A stretch of DNA of 64,000 nt from Perognathus longimembris pacificus (GCF_023159225.1 NC_063168.1:65265398-65329397); one strand, 5' to 3'. Positions 12,701-25,155 are shown, counted from the stretch's first letter. Notes: generated by a model not told the origin, from the letters alone. A program made the numbers and translations.

Positions 12701-14274
12701 CACTGCAAATTTCTATCTTAGGAAAACTCATTTCCACAGTATTGCTCTAAGCACCAAATTCTAAACAAGGTAATTTATTCCCCAACAAACCTAAACAGGA
12801 TGCATAGGCTCAGAAAAGGCAGAGAGTGGGCCAGGTAAAGGACAGGTAAAGGACAGGAGCCAGCCAAGAGAACATCTGTCTGCAGCGGTTATGTGTTGTT
12901 TCATGTTACCCCGTGGTCTCTTAAAGTCTGACTCTGATTTACATAGGTGAAGTGAGTCTAGTATTACAGATTAATTTGCACAGCTTTGCTTGAATTGTTA
13001 GAAATAACAAAATTTGCTGCTTTTAAACAAAGCAGCTGAGCTTTTCATATGCTTGCTGAAACTTGTGACATTCTAACTGTATGTTGTTAGCATAGGAGTA
13101 GGATGAAGGGCCAGACCATCTGCTGAATTCCATTCTCCATTCAAGCCCATGGAAATATTCATAAGGGAATGTTCTTGCTCTAACAGACACTCAAAATCAT
13201 CATACTTTTCTTAGCTAGACCTGAATTATTTTGGGTGTGGTGAAATATATATATATATGCATATATATACATATATATGTATATATCTTCAGGAAAGGAG
13301 TTTCCCCAGGATACAGCTTAAGTTTATTCATGCCAAGGAAGTTAATCCCCAAAAGCAGAGGGTAGCATGGCATAGGAATGACAAACCCTAGTCAAAGGTG
13401 AAGATGATGACACAGAATACACCCCTTCCCCAACTCAGTACCAGCCACAACCATGGGAAGCAACACAAGAAGAAAGAAATTATCAGATATGTATAACGTA
13501 TTGACTGGGAAAGAATTCTACCCCAGACATATCCTAGTGACTGGGACTTGTATTACCACAAACTGAGTTATGAAGGCAAAAATATGGTGAATGCATAAGG
13601 CCCAAATCAGTTCCTACCGAGAAATGGTCCCCGATTGAGGTATTATGGAGTATAGATGAGTTAAAATCTGCTGGGTATATAAGAATCTCAGGAATTGGGG
13701 TATTTAAAATATATGAGGAAGTAATAGTGAACAGGTGGCAGTATTGAAATTCCCAGGCAATCTCTTCAGGTGGCAGATCTAGTTACCCTGGAAAAGCAAT
13801 TGGGAACAGGTGATTATCATTAGCCAAAATTAACATCTTGCTGGGAAAATTTCTCCCAACTTAGTGCAAAGATCACAGTTCCCATTTTTTGTTTTCTTTA
13901 TGAATTATGGACAACCAGAATCAATAATTTCATATGCTGGATGGCAGAAAATAATGAGATACCAAGAGCAGGAAGGTAATGATGATTTGCACACTGGGTG
14001 CAGAAAAAAAAATGGAACTGAAACAATTATTTCGAGACAGGATGAAACTTGTTTTATAATTCTGTTGTTTGGATCAATGTTATGGTAATTTTGAGTTCCC
14101 CACAATTAAAAGCAATGTGCAGCACATGAAAGACTGAGGCGGGCTTATTACAAGCCAGAATAAATCTAGAGTATATCTAGTACTCAAATTTCTTTTTTTT
14201 TTCTTAAGCCAAGTAACATAAGAAATTTAGGATGTTCTCATAATAATGACTTTAATACATAGTACTAATGTCAA
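12701..14274. other. unassigned sequence
   Basis: No gene was recognised. A self-complementary (TA)-rich patch with ATGCATAT and ACATATATATGTATAT lies at about 13246-13287. The block at 13290-13880 has a repeat-like feel, but I could not assign it. Confidence 0.45.
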
Positions 14275-14400
14275 TCCATGTACTATTTGATTTATATTAA
14301 CTCATTTAATCTTTAGAACAATAGCATGAGTAAAATGATCTTCTGTTATGCATTTATGAAAGTAAAGCACAGAACCTGTGTAATAATTGATATCTCATAT
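14275..14400 (-). repeat. MIR SINE fragment, inverted
   Basis: AACTCATTTAATCTTTAGAA, then AATAGCATGAGTAAAATGAT and GAAAGTAAAGCACAGAACC, is in the order of an inverted MIR core. It is diverged. Confidence 0.5.
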
Positions 14401-16854
14401 TTCAAAATTTTTAAGGGATGGAATGGTCAGTGAAACTCATATATCCTTACCCCCAATCCAGTATTATTTTTCACTTTTTTAATCCTTTACATGCATATAT
14501 TTTAGATCATAATCTATTTAGATTTTTTCCCATCATGGGAAATTATTCTTTCATTTTATTTTTTATTCCTTGGAAGTTTAAAATGCTAGGGGTTTTAATA
14601 TTTGAAATTAAAATCCTTTCTCAGAATTGGCTATTGAAAGAATTCTATTCAAATTTTAGGCATTTTCAGGCAGTCATTTTCTTTAATGTATTCATGTCTA
14701 ATAACCTATGGTACACCACAGTGACAATCCTAATGATACCCAATTTGAATAGAAAAATTATAAAATGTAAGGTTAGTGATGGGTACAGAGTGCACTAAGT
14801 TAATTAATTCCACCTTCTAATACATTTCAGAACTTTATGGGGACACTACTTTAAATTTTCTTCCAGTAAACCCCAAGAAAATGTCAAGAGTATAGTGTCT
14901 TTATTGGGTGATTGGCCTTATAAATGCATGAACATGACATGAACCGGAGACCTCCTCTCTCATAGAGATGGCTGTCCTTCTTTTGCCTGTGGCTATAGGA
15001 TGGGTGAATGGGAATATGGATGAACCGATCAATAATTCTGTCTAATCCTGAGATTATGAATTAGTACATTCTTTTCTGCAAATAGAAACTACTCTCTCAA
15101 TGATCAATTTTACCTGTGAAAAAGATGGTATTTTGGCCTCCCGTCTATATTTTTATCTATCTACCTATGTATTTATTTGCCTAATGTATTTTATTGATTT
15201 CCTCGTTAATAGTCAATCTAAACTGCAAGCAGGTTCTTCATATCTGGCTTAGTTTGAGTTGTAACAATACACCATAGACACAAAGGCATTTGTGCACTGC
15301 AGATCTAGAATCTAGCCGTTCAAGCATTCTATCAAGGCTTCTCTTCCAAGTCATGGGTTGTCATCTTGTTGTTTGTCCACACAGTGTTAGGGGTTAGGGA
15401 GCTCTTGCAATACTTTTGTAAACACACAGCTACATTTTACAAATGGCCTTCAAAAACCTTATATGTGGAAGACTTTCAGCCCAATTGATGGCACTCGAGG
15501 TTTGGACCATGAAGGCATTAATTTCACTGATAAATTCACCCACTGATTTAATAGAATGAGCTATTAGGAGGCCATGTTGAAGGAACTGGGATATAGAGAG
15601 TGTGACTTTGAAGAGTATGGCTTGTCCTACACCTACCTCTCTTCTTTTTCTCTCTCTCTGTCTTTCTTTCTCTTCTCTATCCCTCATGAGGTAAGCAGCT
15701 TTGCTCCAACAAGTCCTCCTCCTCCTATTTTCTGTCTTGCCAGGAGTCCACACCAATTATCACACGTGATGATGACAGAAACGTCTGAAAACATCTAAAC
15801 TTAACTTCTCCAGAGAATTAGGTTGAAGTCAAGTCCATTCCAATTTTACTTTGCATCTCCAAACTTAGAATACCATATGAACCAAAACATATGAATAAAA
15901 ACATGTACTGCTCATACAGTGACACCTTCTAGGAAAGGCAGACAGCTCGCAAGCAGATCTGAAAATTATTTGAGATGCAGCAAGCCTAGAAGTGCATAGG
16001 TTTAGGATTTTTAACTGTGGATAGTTGCTGTGGCCAATGTCAACTAAAGTTTCTCCCAAGGGAAGGGATTTATATGTACATGATTTGGACCATCCTCTAC
16101 ATCCAAAGAGAAGCTCATTGGGGATTTTTTCCCACTTTACTCAGATGTAGGGAAAGAGTAGAGGAAAAATGGTGGAACTAAAAGGTAGTCAGAGTCAAGC
16201 ATCCAACAAAATGGCAATTACACTCCTTATAACAAATGGAAATGGCTCCTATATCCATTGCCTATGTTTTACACTGTGAACTGAATGTCCATCTTTGAAA
16301 GAGAAAGTAGTCATATTGTTTTAATCAAAGTTAAACAAGTTTAGACTGGTGAGATTCAAATGCAGTTGTGAACAATGTAGGGAGACAATGAGAGAATGGA
16401 AGAAGTAGAATTTTTTAAGAAAATAATTTATGCTCGAGCTATGGTCTTAATTTGAAGAAGAAATCTATTGAATAGCCAAGGATTGGTTGTTAGAAATACA
16501 TAAAATCAATAGTGTACTAAAGTGCAAGAATGGACACTAATGGACAGAAACAGCATTCATAAGCTGAAGATCAACCAAAAAGGAAGGAAAGGTATTCAAG
16601 TTTATCAAGGCAATTTGAGCCACAGAGGGAGAAAAATAACATACATGGAAACAAATATTATGGAAGAAAAGTAACATCAATATGTTTAAAAATAACTACT
16701 TCAATGTTTACAAGTAAATTTTAATTCTTAAAGAAGAATTGTGGGTTCATGTTGACAAGGATAGATGCCAGAAATTATCAAGTGCAACATTATGAAAATG
16801 GATAAACTGCAGTAATACAGCCCAGGGAGTATAGTGCAACTATGATGCTATTAT
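14401..16854. other. unassigned sequence, 2.4 kb
   Basis: No gene or secure repeat. Open frames at 14418-14798 (126 codons) and 15430-15756 (minus, 108 codons) have no recognisable domain. The latter contains a low-complexity Arg/Glu-rich run from a pyrimidine-rich tract near 15640-15670. Confidence 0.45.
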
Positions 16855-17172
16855 CTCTAGTCATCAGAGAAATGAAAATCAAAAGCATACTGGGATTTCT
16901 TCTCACCTCAGTCAGAATGATGATCGTGGGGGGAAAGGAAGCATACATGGATGGACGAAATGTCAGTCAAACCACTGTAGAAATCAATTTTTAGTTCTTC
17001 AAAATATTAAAACTAGAGCTCCCATATGTTCCAGTTATACAACTTCTGGCCATATATCCTCCAAATTCAAATCAGCTTATGGTAGAGATACTTATCACTG
17101 CATTACTCACAAAGTCCAAGTTAAGGAATTCTCTTAGTTGTTCATCAAAAGGTGAACATATAAAGAAAATTT

Positions 17173-17260
17173 GGAGCATAAGGCATTGTTCTGTGATAAA
17201 GCACCTGCCTAGGTAGCATGGGGTCCTGGGTTTAAATCCCAGTGCCATACTCAAAAAGGA
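17173..17260 (+). repeat. ID-like SINE nested in L1
   Basis: GGAGCATAAGGCATTGTTCT opens a diverged ID monomer. The B-box side is preserved as GGGTCCTGGGTTTAAATCCC and the end as AGTGCCATACTCAAAAAGG. It splits the L1 just before the GAATTTTATTCAGCC motif and its tail passes into a tetranucleotide repeat. Confidence 0.7.
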
Positions 17261-17318
17261 GATAGTTAGGTAGATAGATCATAGACAGACGGACAGACTG
17301 ACAGACACACAGATAGAT
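17261..17318 (+). repeat. GATA/GACA tetranucleotide repeat at SINE tail
   Basis: Imperfect GATA, GACA and GACG units directly follow the ID SINE tail, then L1 sequence resumes. Confidence 0.85.
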
Positions 17319-17687
17319 GAATTTTATTCAGCCATAAGTAGCAATCAAATTATTTCACTTGCAGTAAAATGGATAGAATTGGAGATCATTATGTAGCATG
17401 AAATGACTCAATCTCCCAAAACAAGTATTGCATACTTTTTCTCATACCTGCCATTTTAAAAAAGTATAAAGGGCATGTAATAAAAGGAGGATCATAAAAT
17501 ATATAGGAGGTGATGTGTAACGGGAAGGGAAGAATATAAATACATTATATAATGCATATAAAGAAGTGTTACAATGAAACCACTACTTTATATAATTAAT
17601 ATGTAATAATAAATCACGAAACAATACTTTACATTCAGAAAAGTTAACAAAGAATCTATACATATAAATACAGTTGTATTTATAGTG

Positions 17688-17729
17688 TATGTATAACATG
17701 CATATAAATATATATGCATGTTATACATA
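17688..17729. repeat. perfect 19-bp inverted repeat (hairpin)
   Basis: The left arm TATGTATAACATGCATATA (17688-17706) is the exact reverse complement of the right arm (17711-17729), with a 4-base AATA loop. The arms include non-alternating AACATGC, so this is more than a TA run. It could extrude as a cruciform. Confidence 0.93.
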
Positions 17730-17800
17730 TAGAACAGAGCAGAAAAATAGACACCTGGCCAAATAGTGCATTAAACTCAAATCATTTTAAGAGTTGATTT

Positions 17801-18066
17801 GAATGCTGGGAATCTGTGGCTCATACCAGTAATCTTAGCTACTCAGGGGCTGAGATCTGAGAACTGTGGTTCAAAGCCAACCTGAGCAGAAAAGTTCACG
17901 AGACTCTTATTTCCAATTAACCACCCCCAAACCAGGTGAAGCTGTGATTTAAGTTGTAAAACATTAATTTTGAGCAAAAAAATAAAAATAAAAGCTCAGA
18001 GACAGTGTGCAGGACTTGAGTTCTTGAGTTCAGTCCACAGAACCAGAAAAGAAAAAAATACAAACA
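17801..18066 (+). repeat. 7SL(B1)-Geo composite SINE
   Basis: The head is 7SL/B1-like: TGTGGCTCATACCAGTAATC, TTAGCTACTCAGGGGCTGAG and GTGGTTCAAAGCCAACC. The join is the diagnostic TTTCCAATTAACCACC. The tail is Geo-like: GAAGCTGTGATTTAAGTTG, TTTTGAGC, CAGAGACAGTGTGCAGG and TTGAGTTCAGTCC. Target duplication AGTTGATTT lies at 17792-17800 and 18067-18075. Confidence 0.85.
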
Positions 18067-18075
18067 AGTTGATTT

Positions 18076-18398
18076 TAAAAACACTATATCATGCACATTT
18101 TTAATGGACAGAGTATTTATCATGAAACATATGAAACCATAAATAGGAATAATATGTAGAAACTTCAGGATAATAGTTATCTCTGGAAACAAAAAGAAAG
18201 TATAACTGAATTTTTAATATATTTTCTTGTTTTATTTTTAATATCTAAAACAAATATGATGACAAGTTCAAATTTGTTTGCACATGGATGTTGCACGCAA
18301 CTCTTTGTATTTTTCTTACCAAAAGCAAACATTATATTTTTTACCTTGTGTAAATATATGCTAATTCCTATGACTTAAAAAAGAAAGGCTATGAGGCC
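18076..18398. other. unassigned AT-rich sequence
   Basis: No gene or repeat was recognised. Confidence 0.5.
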
Positions 18399-18430
18399 AG
18401 CGCTTTACCACTAGGCCACATTCCCAGCCC
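18399..18430 (-). repeat. IDL-Geo remnant: only the 5' head, inverted
   Basis: Only about 32 bp of the inverted ID-like head remain, ACCACTAGGCCACATTCCC ending in AGCCC. The Geo half and the tail are missing. Retroposed SINEs normally lose the 5' end, so this shape points to a later deletion. An A-run lies just downstream at about 18449-18466. Confidence 0.65.
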
Positions 18431-21400
18431 TGGTAAAGAAAAGGTATGAAAAAAAAAAAAAAAAAAGCCTTTTCAAGCAGTTATCCACTGCGGAAGGATA
18501 TCTAGGAAGTGAAGTTAGAAGATAAATATTGAAGTATAGTATGCATTTCCTTTCATCACAAGCAAAAGAGCAGATTCAAGGAATTAGAAGAACTGGGTTT
18601 CCTTTGTAATGAGCAGAATGGAAGAGAAAACGGAAACCAATTCTGGCAGACATACAGACTTGACACGTTTTGAGTCAATAGTTTTCCCTTCAGTGGGTTT
18701 TATTTTCTAGATAAATCTGAGGCCTGGGCTGTGAACTAGGATAGAAAGATGCATTAGAATGTGGAGGTCAAGATGGTTAGTGATTTGAAGCCAAGAGTGA
18801 AAGTTTAGACTGATTTCCATGGGGAATGGGAATGCAACTGATCAGGTAAACAAGCAAGATGGTTGAGAAGCGCTAATGAGGGTGTCCCTCCATCACGGCT
18901 GCTCCCAGATGACCCAGAGTGCAGTCTGTCATGCTGTCATCAGCGGCCAGATCCAGCACGGAACCGTGCAGCTCTGCAGAGAGCCAGTCACAGCTAAGAT
19001 TTGCTCAGGACTCTATGATAATCACAAGTGAGTTTAGCATATTGGCAAAAAGAGGCTCAAGCGAAAGAACAGGGAATCCTGTCTGGATAGAGACAAAATA
19101 AAGAGCATAAGAGAAAAAAAGGCAATAGTAAAACAGAAAATATTCACATAAAAATATTCACAGTCACTTTATCTGTAACAGTACGTTGTTTTTCCTTTGA
19201 GCATTTAAAATGTATATTGTTATATATAGAGAGAGAGCTATTTATAAATTATACATATTATATATGTAGATATGTGTATATGCATATACACACATAAAAT
19301 GCTACATATATATCACATACATGCTCATTTTGTAAGAAAAATATTTATTACCCATGACAAATAGTTTATATATCTTATATAAACACAATGGTTTATATGT
19401 TTTTAAATGCCTGTGAATAGCATTCCAACTCAACAGATAATCATCCAGATAAATAATGTTGCATTTGGAGGGAGTAAGGTAATTCTTTTTCATATGCAAT
19501 TGATACTGTTAGCACTTTCTTGCTATCATTAAATATGGCTTAACAATTCATTTGAGATTCGGTCTTTTATAACACCTTAATTATATGTCTAGAATACATT
19601 TCTAAATAGAGAGTTGTATAAAAGAGCTGGCATCCTTTAACTGCAAACTGGTTGCCCTCACACATGCACATATATTATAAGTACATATAAATATGAATCT
19701 CTTATCCATAGTCATTTATAAGTGGCCTTTGAAATTTCTTTCCTAGGACTTCCAGGAGAAGAGAGTTTGTAATGTCATAGAACACAAGGTCTGGGACCCA
19801 TGCATGACTTCCTCTACTCCTACAGAGACTATGACAGCACACATATAGGTACAATATGCCCTGAGCTCCTACTTGATACATTCCCATCAACCCAAGTCTA
19901 TTAAATAGCCCCAGGCTGGACACAGCAAAGAACGATCAGTTCCAATTTCTTTCTTCAGCACAATTCGTTATTCTTAAGAATGATACAACATTCTTTTCAC
20001 TCTCCAAGTCAATCGTTTTACAGTTATTCTCCCTCCTATCTGTCAAATCCAGCCAATTTTCCTGAACATACAATCTATTCATCTACCACAAATCTATTGG
20101 GCTGACCATGCAACAAACATTTTTCAGGTTTGAGGAAATAAAGAGATATTTAATTACAGGAATTGTGGAGTTTGCTCCCTTTTCTATATTCCTATAGCAT
20201 TTATTATGTATACTACCCTTTGTACCTTAAAACATATAAGCTGTGGTAGGTAGACGAGGTTTCCTAGGAAACAGACCCTGAGATGGAGATTTGTGTAGAA
20301 GTAGTTTATTGGAGAGTTTTCTTAGGAACATGAAATATAACCAAGTTAGGAATACAATATCGGGCACAGAATGATGCTGAATGTGTTGATATGTTATACT
20401 CTGCACCCCAGTGAGTCGCAGAGGGAGCCATGAAGCTAGAATGGCCATTCACTGGTGACAAAAAGGTGGCCAGGACTTTGTGACTCCTCTTGGACATACT
20501 GTGAGCCTGGAGAGGAAGATTGGCATTAAGTAAGGCACCTGCTTTTGGACAATACCAGGGGCATATTCATCTGTGGCCAATGAGAGGGGATCCTCTGGAG
20601 AAATTAGTTTCTAGCTCCTAAGAAGAAAGGATCTTAGAAGTCATACTATTGCACTGACTACATGGCCCATGACAATTTGTATTACTAAACTGGGTTCTGG
20701 CTCTTTTATGCATGGATAAAACTTTCTCATCTATGAGCTTTTTACTTTCAAGTGGAGATCAGAGAGGTTACATAGAACTCAGAACTCCTCCTGTTTAATC
20801 CATGGGTATAGAATAATGTCAAAAGTCTTAGATGCTCATTAATTCCTGATGTGTGCTTTGATGCAATCCTGACTCTTCGCTTTAAAACGCATGTATTTAT
20901 TTACTTTCTCACGTGTAGGACAGATTCCATCTAAGCTTTCGTGTATCTTCTTCTGGATGGTTACTTATGGATTTTAAGAATTTCATACATTTTTATCTCT
21001 ATGATGAAATCTCTAATAGCTAGCAGAAAAAGTGGTAGGTTTCAGCTTCCTGGTTAATTAATGCAGACATGGAACTTTGAATACAGTATCTTAGCATGGC
21101 AACATGGATGAAATATGAACTCTTTCCTTTTGTGTGGTCTACGCATGGTTTATACTTTCATATTTTATGCCAAGAGCTATGTCTTCCTAACTCTTTCCAT
21201 GCAGCACTGAAATTTGTGGTTTTCTAGATGAATGGTTCATGGAGCACCTCATTCATGGGACAAACTGAGAGAGACTGAATGAAGCAGCAACATTAAACTT
21301 GGGAACAAAAGTCTTCTAACCTAACTCTGATTAAAAGGTATGATATTTAGGAACCAACCCTGCTGATTTTCCTAAAATTATATTCTCTGTCTTATTTAGG

Positions 21401-22499
21401 TCATTCCTCATCCCTTTCCCTCCCTCACAGATCAGAAGCCATGATCACATAACGCATCATTCAATAGAAAAATTATTTGGAAAAACTAAGAGAGATAACA
21501 TCCTGCCCATTCTGGAAGGTATATGGAATAAAGACACATGCAAAATCCAATGTGTACTTTGTCTTAACTCTGATTGTAGGACCTTAAAATCATATCCATT
21601 TGTAGAGCAATAGCATATGAATTTTCCATCCTCTTGAAACTGTTTTCTTCATCAAGAAAATGGGTAAATTTGTGTTCTGTCTCTATGGTTGTATTTCTCT
21701 TTCTCAATTTCCTTGTGCCCATTCTCTTCACAAATACCGTATTGCTGAAGCCCTGCTATAAGCCAGACATAATACCCACTATTTTACGTTCAACATCTCC
21801 ATGTAACCCATCCTCACTGAACCTACCCTTGCTTTTGCCTATACCATTGTATGGTGACTGAGTTCAGATAGAGTTCATTTCATACTTCAGGTAGGTGAAG
21901 TGACTGGAAGTATGGGAAAAAACTCTACTTTTCCTAGTGTTTCATTCCCTTCATCTCTAGACACCAGGAAAAGGCAAGTTCTGATCTTAGGGATGTAAAG
22001 GAAACAAGCTAATAATGCCTCTCCCCAGTCTTCTGGGCATGCTAGAGACCTAGTCTACATCTGCTCACTCCAGGACCTGCCTGATAACATGGGGACAGAG
22101 GCAGCTAAGGCAGCTGTTTCCTTAAGAGAAATCCCAGTACAAGGCAAAGCAACATAATAATAATGCTAGGCTGGAAGTAGCCCTTACACATGCCTACAAT
22201 AGAAAACACTGAATCCTTACAAGTATCCCCAATGTGTGACGGCCATGCACAAACCCCTGTGAGATGGGGAAAATAATCAATAAACATAAGCATGAGATCG
22301 AATGAAATATGGTTTAAGAAATATATACTATAATAAGTTAGCATAGAAAATAACATATTCCAGAGACCTTCTTGCACAACATAGTGACACACCACTGCGT
22401 TATTAATGCTTCGGAAAAATTTATTTATTCTATTCCATTAGTGTATTTTAACAAACATTGCTTTGGGACAGTATGCCTGCCAATTTATGTTTATGAGAC
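18431..22499. other. unassigned sequence, 4.1 kb
   Basis: No gene was recognised. AT-rich dinucleotide sequence lies at about 19215-19320. At about 20230-20580 GGAAACAGACCCTGAGATGG and GTAGTTTATTGGAGAG look like an old LTR or other interspersed repeat I cannot name. Small open frames show no domain. Confidence 0.45.
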
Positions 22500-22790
22500 T
22501 GTCAACATAATTTACATGCAGACAAAAATATGATACAATATTGCCAATGCAGAATCGCCTTGTCAAATGATATTGTCATGAAAAAATGAAACCGTCCCCA
22601 GCTGAAGAACTAAGCAAATTCATCACTGTTGGCTGCACAGAATTTGAGGTGACATGCTGAAATACATTTAATGCCTTTTTTTCATGCATCAAATGAATAA
22701 AAAGTGAATGAATGAGCTACTTCTGCCTGCCATAGACTGTGCAAAGGCAAATAGATTTCTTGTTTCCTTGAAAAAAAAAGAATAAAAATA
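22500..22790. other. repeat-free block, possible conserved noncoding element
   Basis: This block has no repeat signature. It has balanced composition and several homeodomain/POU-like AT motifs (CAAATGATATTG, CATGCATCAAATGA, AAAAGTGAATGAATGA). It is not coding in any frame. Calling it conserved is inference only, since I have no alignment. Confidence 0.3.
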
Positions 22791-23475
22791 ATACATGGGT
22801 TTCCCCAAATACTTGACAGAATTATATTTATTATTCATTTGGAAAACCAAGTACGTTACAAAAATCACAAATGGTTCTAAGTGTTCAGCTCCAGCAGTTG
22901 TGACTGGTGTGGGAAGACCTGTTTGTGTCCTGGTTTACTCAGAATGAAGACAGGGCAAAGGTAGAATAATAGTTGTTATTTAATGGTTTAGAACATGTGT
23001 GTCCAGTAATACTGGAGATTTTAGTAAGACTGCTTGCTTGGGAATGTGAATCCTGATAAATCTTCACTTTTCTGCACATAAAGCTTCAATCTCAAGGACA
23101 TGGTTTCTGAACACAAAGACTTCAATTGATTTGTACATATCTGAGTTTCTGTACTATGGAGGCCATAGTCCTTCTTGCTATAAGACTAAAAACCTTTCTT
23201 TGCATTGTAGTTCCTCTATGAATAAGAATCAGTACAATAAGAGAACAATTGCTGAAGTAAATGACCCTGTTGTTAGAACATACCTTCTTGGAATATTCAG
23301 CATTCCAGAATTAATGAAAACAGCTCATATTCACAATCTGCAGGCAGCTGGGTCAACAGTAAACTGAATATCCTAGTGGCATGAAATGTTTGGTTTACCA
23401 AACTGAAACATGCAAAGGACAAAAATGAAATGGGGAGAGCTTTGTGCAGATGTAGAGAAATTGTGCTAGATTTGA
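22791..23475. other. unassigned sequence
   Basis: No gene or repeat was recognised. The 78-codon open frame at 23131-23367 has no domain. Confidence 0.45.
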
Positions 23476-23625
23476 GTTAAAGGCACTGAAGGATTCTGCC
23501 ATGTATTCTGCAAGGAAATCTCTCTGGTCCTTAGTCGCTTCACACACAGAATGGAAATAATACTTTCCTCATAGCTTCGTTGTGCCAACAATGAATGGGA
23601 AATTGTCAAAGGACATGAAATGATT
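23476..23625 (+). repeat. MIR SINE fragment
   Basis: The block order TTAGTCGCTTCACACACAGA, ATGGAAATAATACTTTCCTC, ATAGCTTCGTTGTGCC and GGACATGAAATGATT matches a MIR core in plus orientation. Confidence 0.6.
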
Positions 23626-23894
23626 GATATTTGTTTATTTTTTATGTACTAAAAAGGCAGAATTATATAGTTCAGCTAGGAAAACCTAAGTATGCAATCG
23701 ATGCATGTTAGAGTGTGATCCGACAGAATAAAAGATACTGAACGTTGAATAAATTCTGAAGTAATGGCAAAGCATCACTAATGTACTCCTACTAGTAGTA
23801 GCAGTACTGGGATATTGCAGCGTGTACTGCTGCTACCATTATGATTCCTAGATCTACAGACACTCTCAATATTATTAGAAAAAGAATCGTTGAT

Positions 23895-24116
23895 CCAGGT
23901 GCTGGTGGTTCATGCCTATAATACTAGCCAGTGAGAGGTTGAGATTTGAGGACTGTGGTTCAAAACCAGGCCAGGCAGGAAAATTATTGAGACTCTTATT
24001 TCCAATTAACCACCGAAGAGCCAGAGTGGAATTGTGGCTCAAATGGTAGAGCCCTGGCCTTGAACAAAAACTCTCGTGAGTTCAAACTCGAGGACTGGCC
24101 CGCAAAAGAAAAAAAT
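23895..24116 (+). repeat. 7SL(B1)-Geo composite SINE
   Basis: 7SL-like head GTGGTTCATGCCTATAATAC and GAGGACTGTGGTTCAAAACC, the join TTTCCAATTAACCACCG, then a Geo tail with TTGTGGCTCAAATGGTAGAG (A-box-like), CCTGGCCTTGAACAAAAACT, GTGAGTTCAAACTCGAGGAC (B-box-like) and an A-rich end. No secure target duplication was seen. Confidence 0.88.
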
Positions 24117-24267
24117 CTGTGAAATACAATGTTCCAGACTCTCTATATTATTTAATATTTGAGGCACAAGGTAGTTTATCTTAAAATGGATTCAAACTTC
24201 TAAAGAATGGATATTTATTATTTATATCTATCTAATCTATCTAATCATATCATTTCTCCTATCTCAC

Positions 24268-24296
24268 TACACACACACACACACACACACACACAC
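24268..24296 (+). repeat. (AC)n microsatellite
   Basis: About 14 AC units, uninterrupted. Confidence 0.95.
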
Positions 24297-24597
24297 CCCA
24301 ACTTGATTATTTATCATCAGACTCCATGCATATGTTTCATCTTCTATGAGAAGATATTTTCCTTGACACAGATCTCTAATTTGAGACCATAAAAACCCTG
24401 TTTGATCAAATACCTCCTGTTAGGTAGCATGGACTTTGTCAGCTTTCCCTTTCATAACCTCACTGACAGTCTTGCCTCCCTTCTGTAGCTCACATAGGAC
24501 TGTTAGTGAATATACTAACTAATGACCAGGCAGAAGAACACTATCTCTGTATCTTACCTGAGTATATTAGAAACTGTGTATACTGGTATTAGAACTA

Positions 24598-24854
24598 GGA
24601 AATTGAAAGGGAATACCAAAATTGAGAGACACAGGGTAAAAAAAGATAAACAACTACAAAAGCAATACTTGCAAAACTGTTTGGTGTAAATGAACTGAAC
24701 AATTCATTGGGGGGGGGAATAAAAAGGGGGAGGGGGAAGGGGGGAGTGAGGGACGAGGTAACAAACAGCACAAGAAAAGTATCCAATGCCTAACGTATGA
24801 AACTGTAACCTCTCTGTACATCAGTTTGATAATAAAAATTACAAAAAAAAAAAA
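24598..24854 (+). mobile_element. 5'-truncated L1 3' UTR with polypurine tract and poly(A)
   Basis: A short insertion bears the hallmarks of an L1 3' end: a G-rich polypurine tract at about 24709-24752, then ACTGTAACCTCTCTGTACAT, an AATAAA signal at 24831-24836 and an A-tail. Target duplication AGAACTA lies at 24591-24597 and 24854-24860. The same 3' end occurs inverted at 25180-25303 and 38141-38371, so it marks an L1 subfamily active in this lineage. No coding sequence is included. Confidence 0.8.
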
Positions 24855-24918
24855 GAACTAAGGGCAGGATGGTATGGATGCCCAATACACCATGATAGTT
24901 GAAAAACAGATGTAAGCT

Positions 24919-25155
24919 TGTGTGAGGGTGTGTATGTGTGCATGCATGTGAACATAGAGCTTGAACTCATGGCCTCTTGCTTTTTCAAGGATGTCATTCT
25001 ACCACTTGAGCCACCTCTACTATTGGATTTATACTAGTTAATTGGAGGTAATTGTCTCATTACCTCTTCTTCCCAAGCTACCTTCCAACAGGAAGCCTCA
25101 GATGTCAGCCTCCTGAGTAGTTGGGAATACAGGCAGAAGCTACCAACACATAGTA
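24919..25155 (-). repeat. older 7SL-Geo composite SINE, inverted, with TG-rich tail
   Basis: Read on the minus strand: a 7SL-like head (CCTGTATTCCCAACTACTCA then GGAGGCTGACATCTGAGG), a middle containing CCTCCAATTAACTAG, then a Geo-like tail with GGTGGCTCAAGTGGTAGAAT and CATGAGTTCAAGCTC, ending in a CA-rich tract (TG on the plus strand, 24919-24950). It is more diverged than the other 7SL-Geo copies. Confidence 0.72.

Larger units (their letters stand above)
16855..17620 (+). mobile_element. L1 ORF2 3' end and 3' UTR, fragment
   Basis: The plus strand carries the L1 ORF2 tail: TCATCAGAGAAATGAAAATC, CAAAAGCATACTGGGATTTC, TCAAACCACTGTAGAAATCA, then ACTTCTGGCCATATATCCTC, GTTCATCAAAAGGTGAACAT, TTTTATTCAGCCATAAGTAG and GATAGAATTGGAGATCATTA. 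It runs into a 3' UTR-like segment. It is frame-broken and interrupted by an ID SINE with a GATA/GACA tail at about 17173-17318. Confidence 0.8.
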
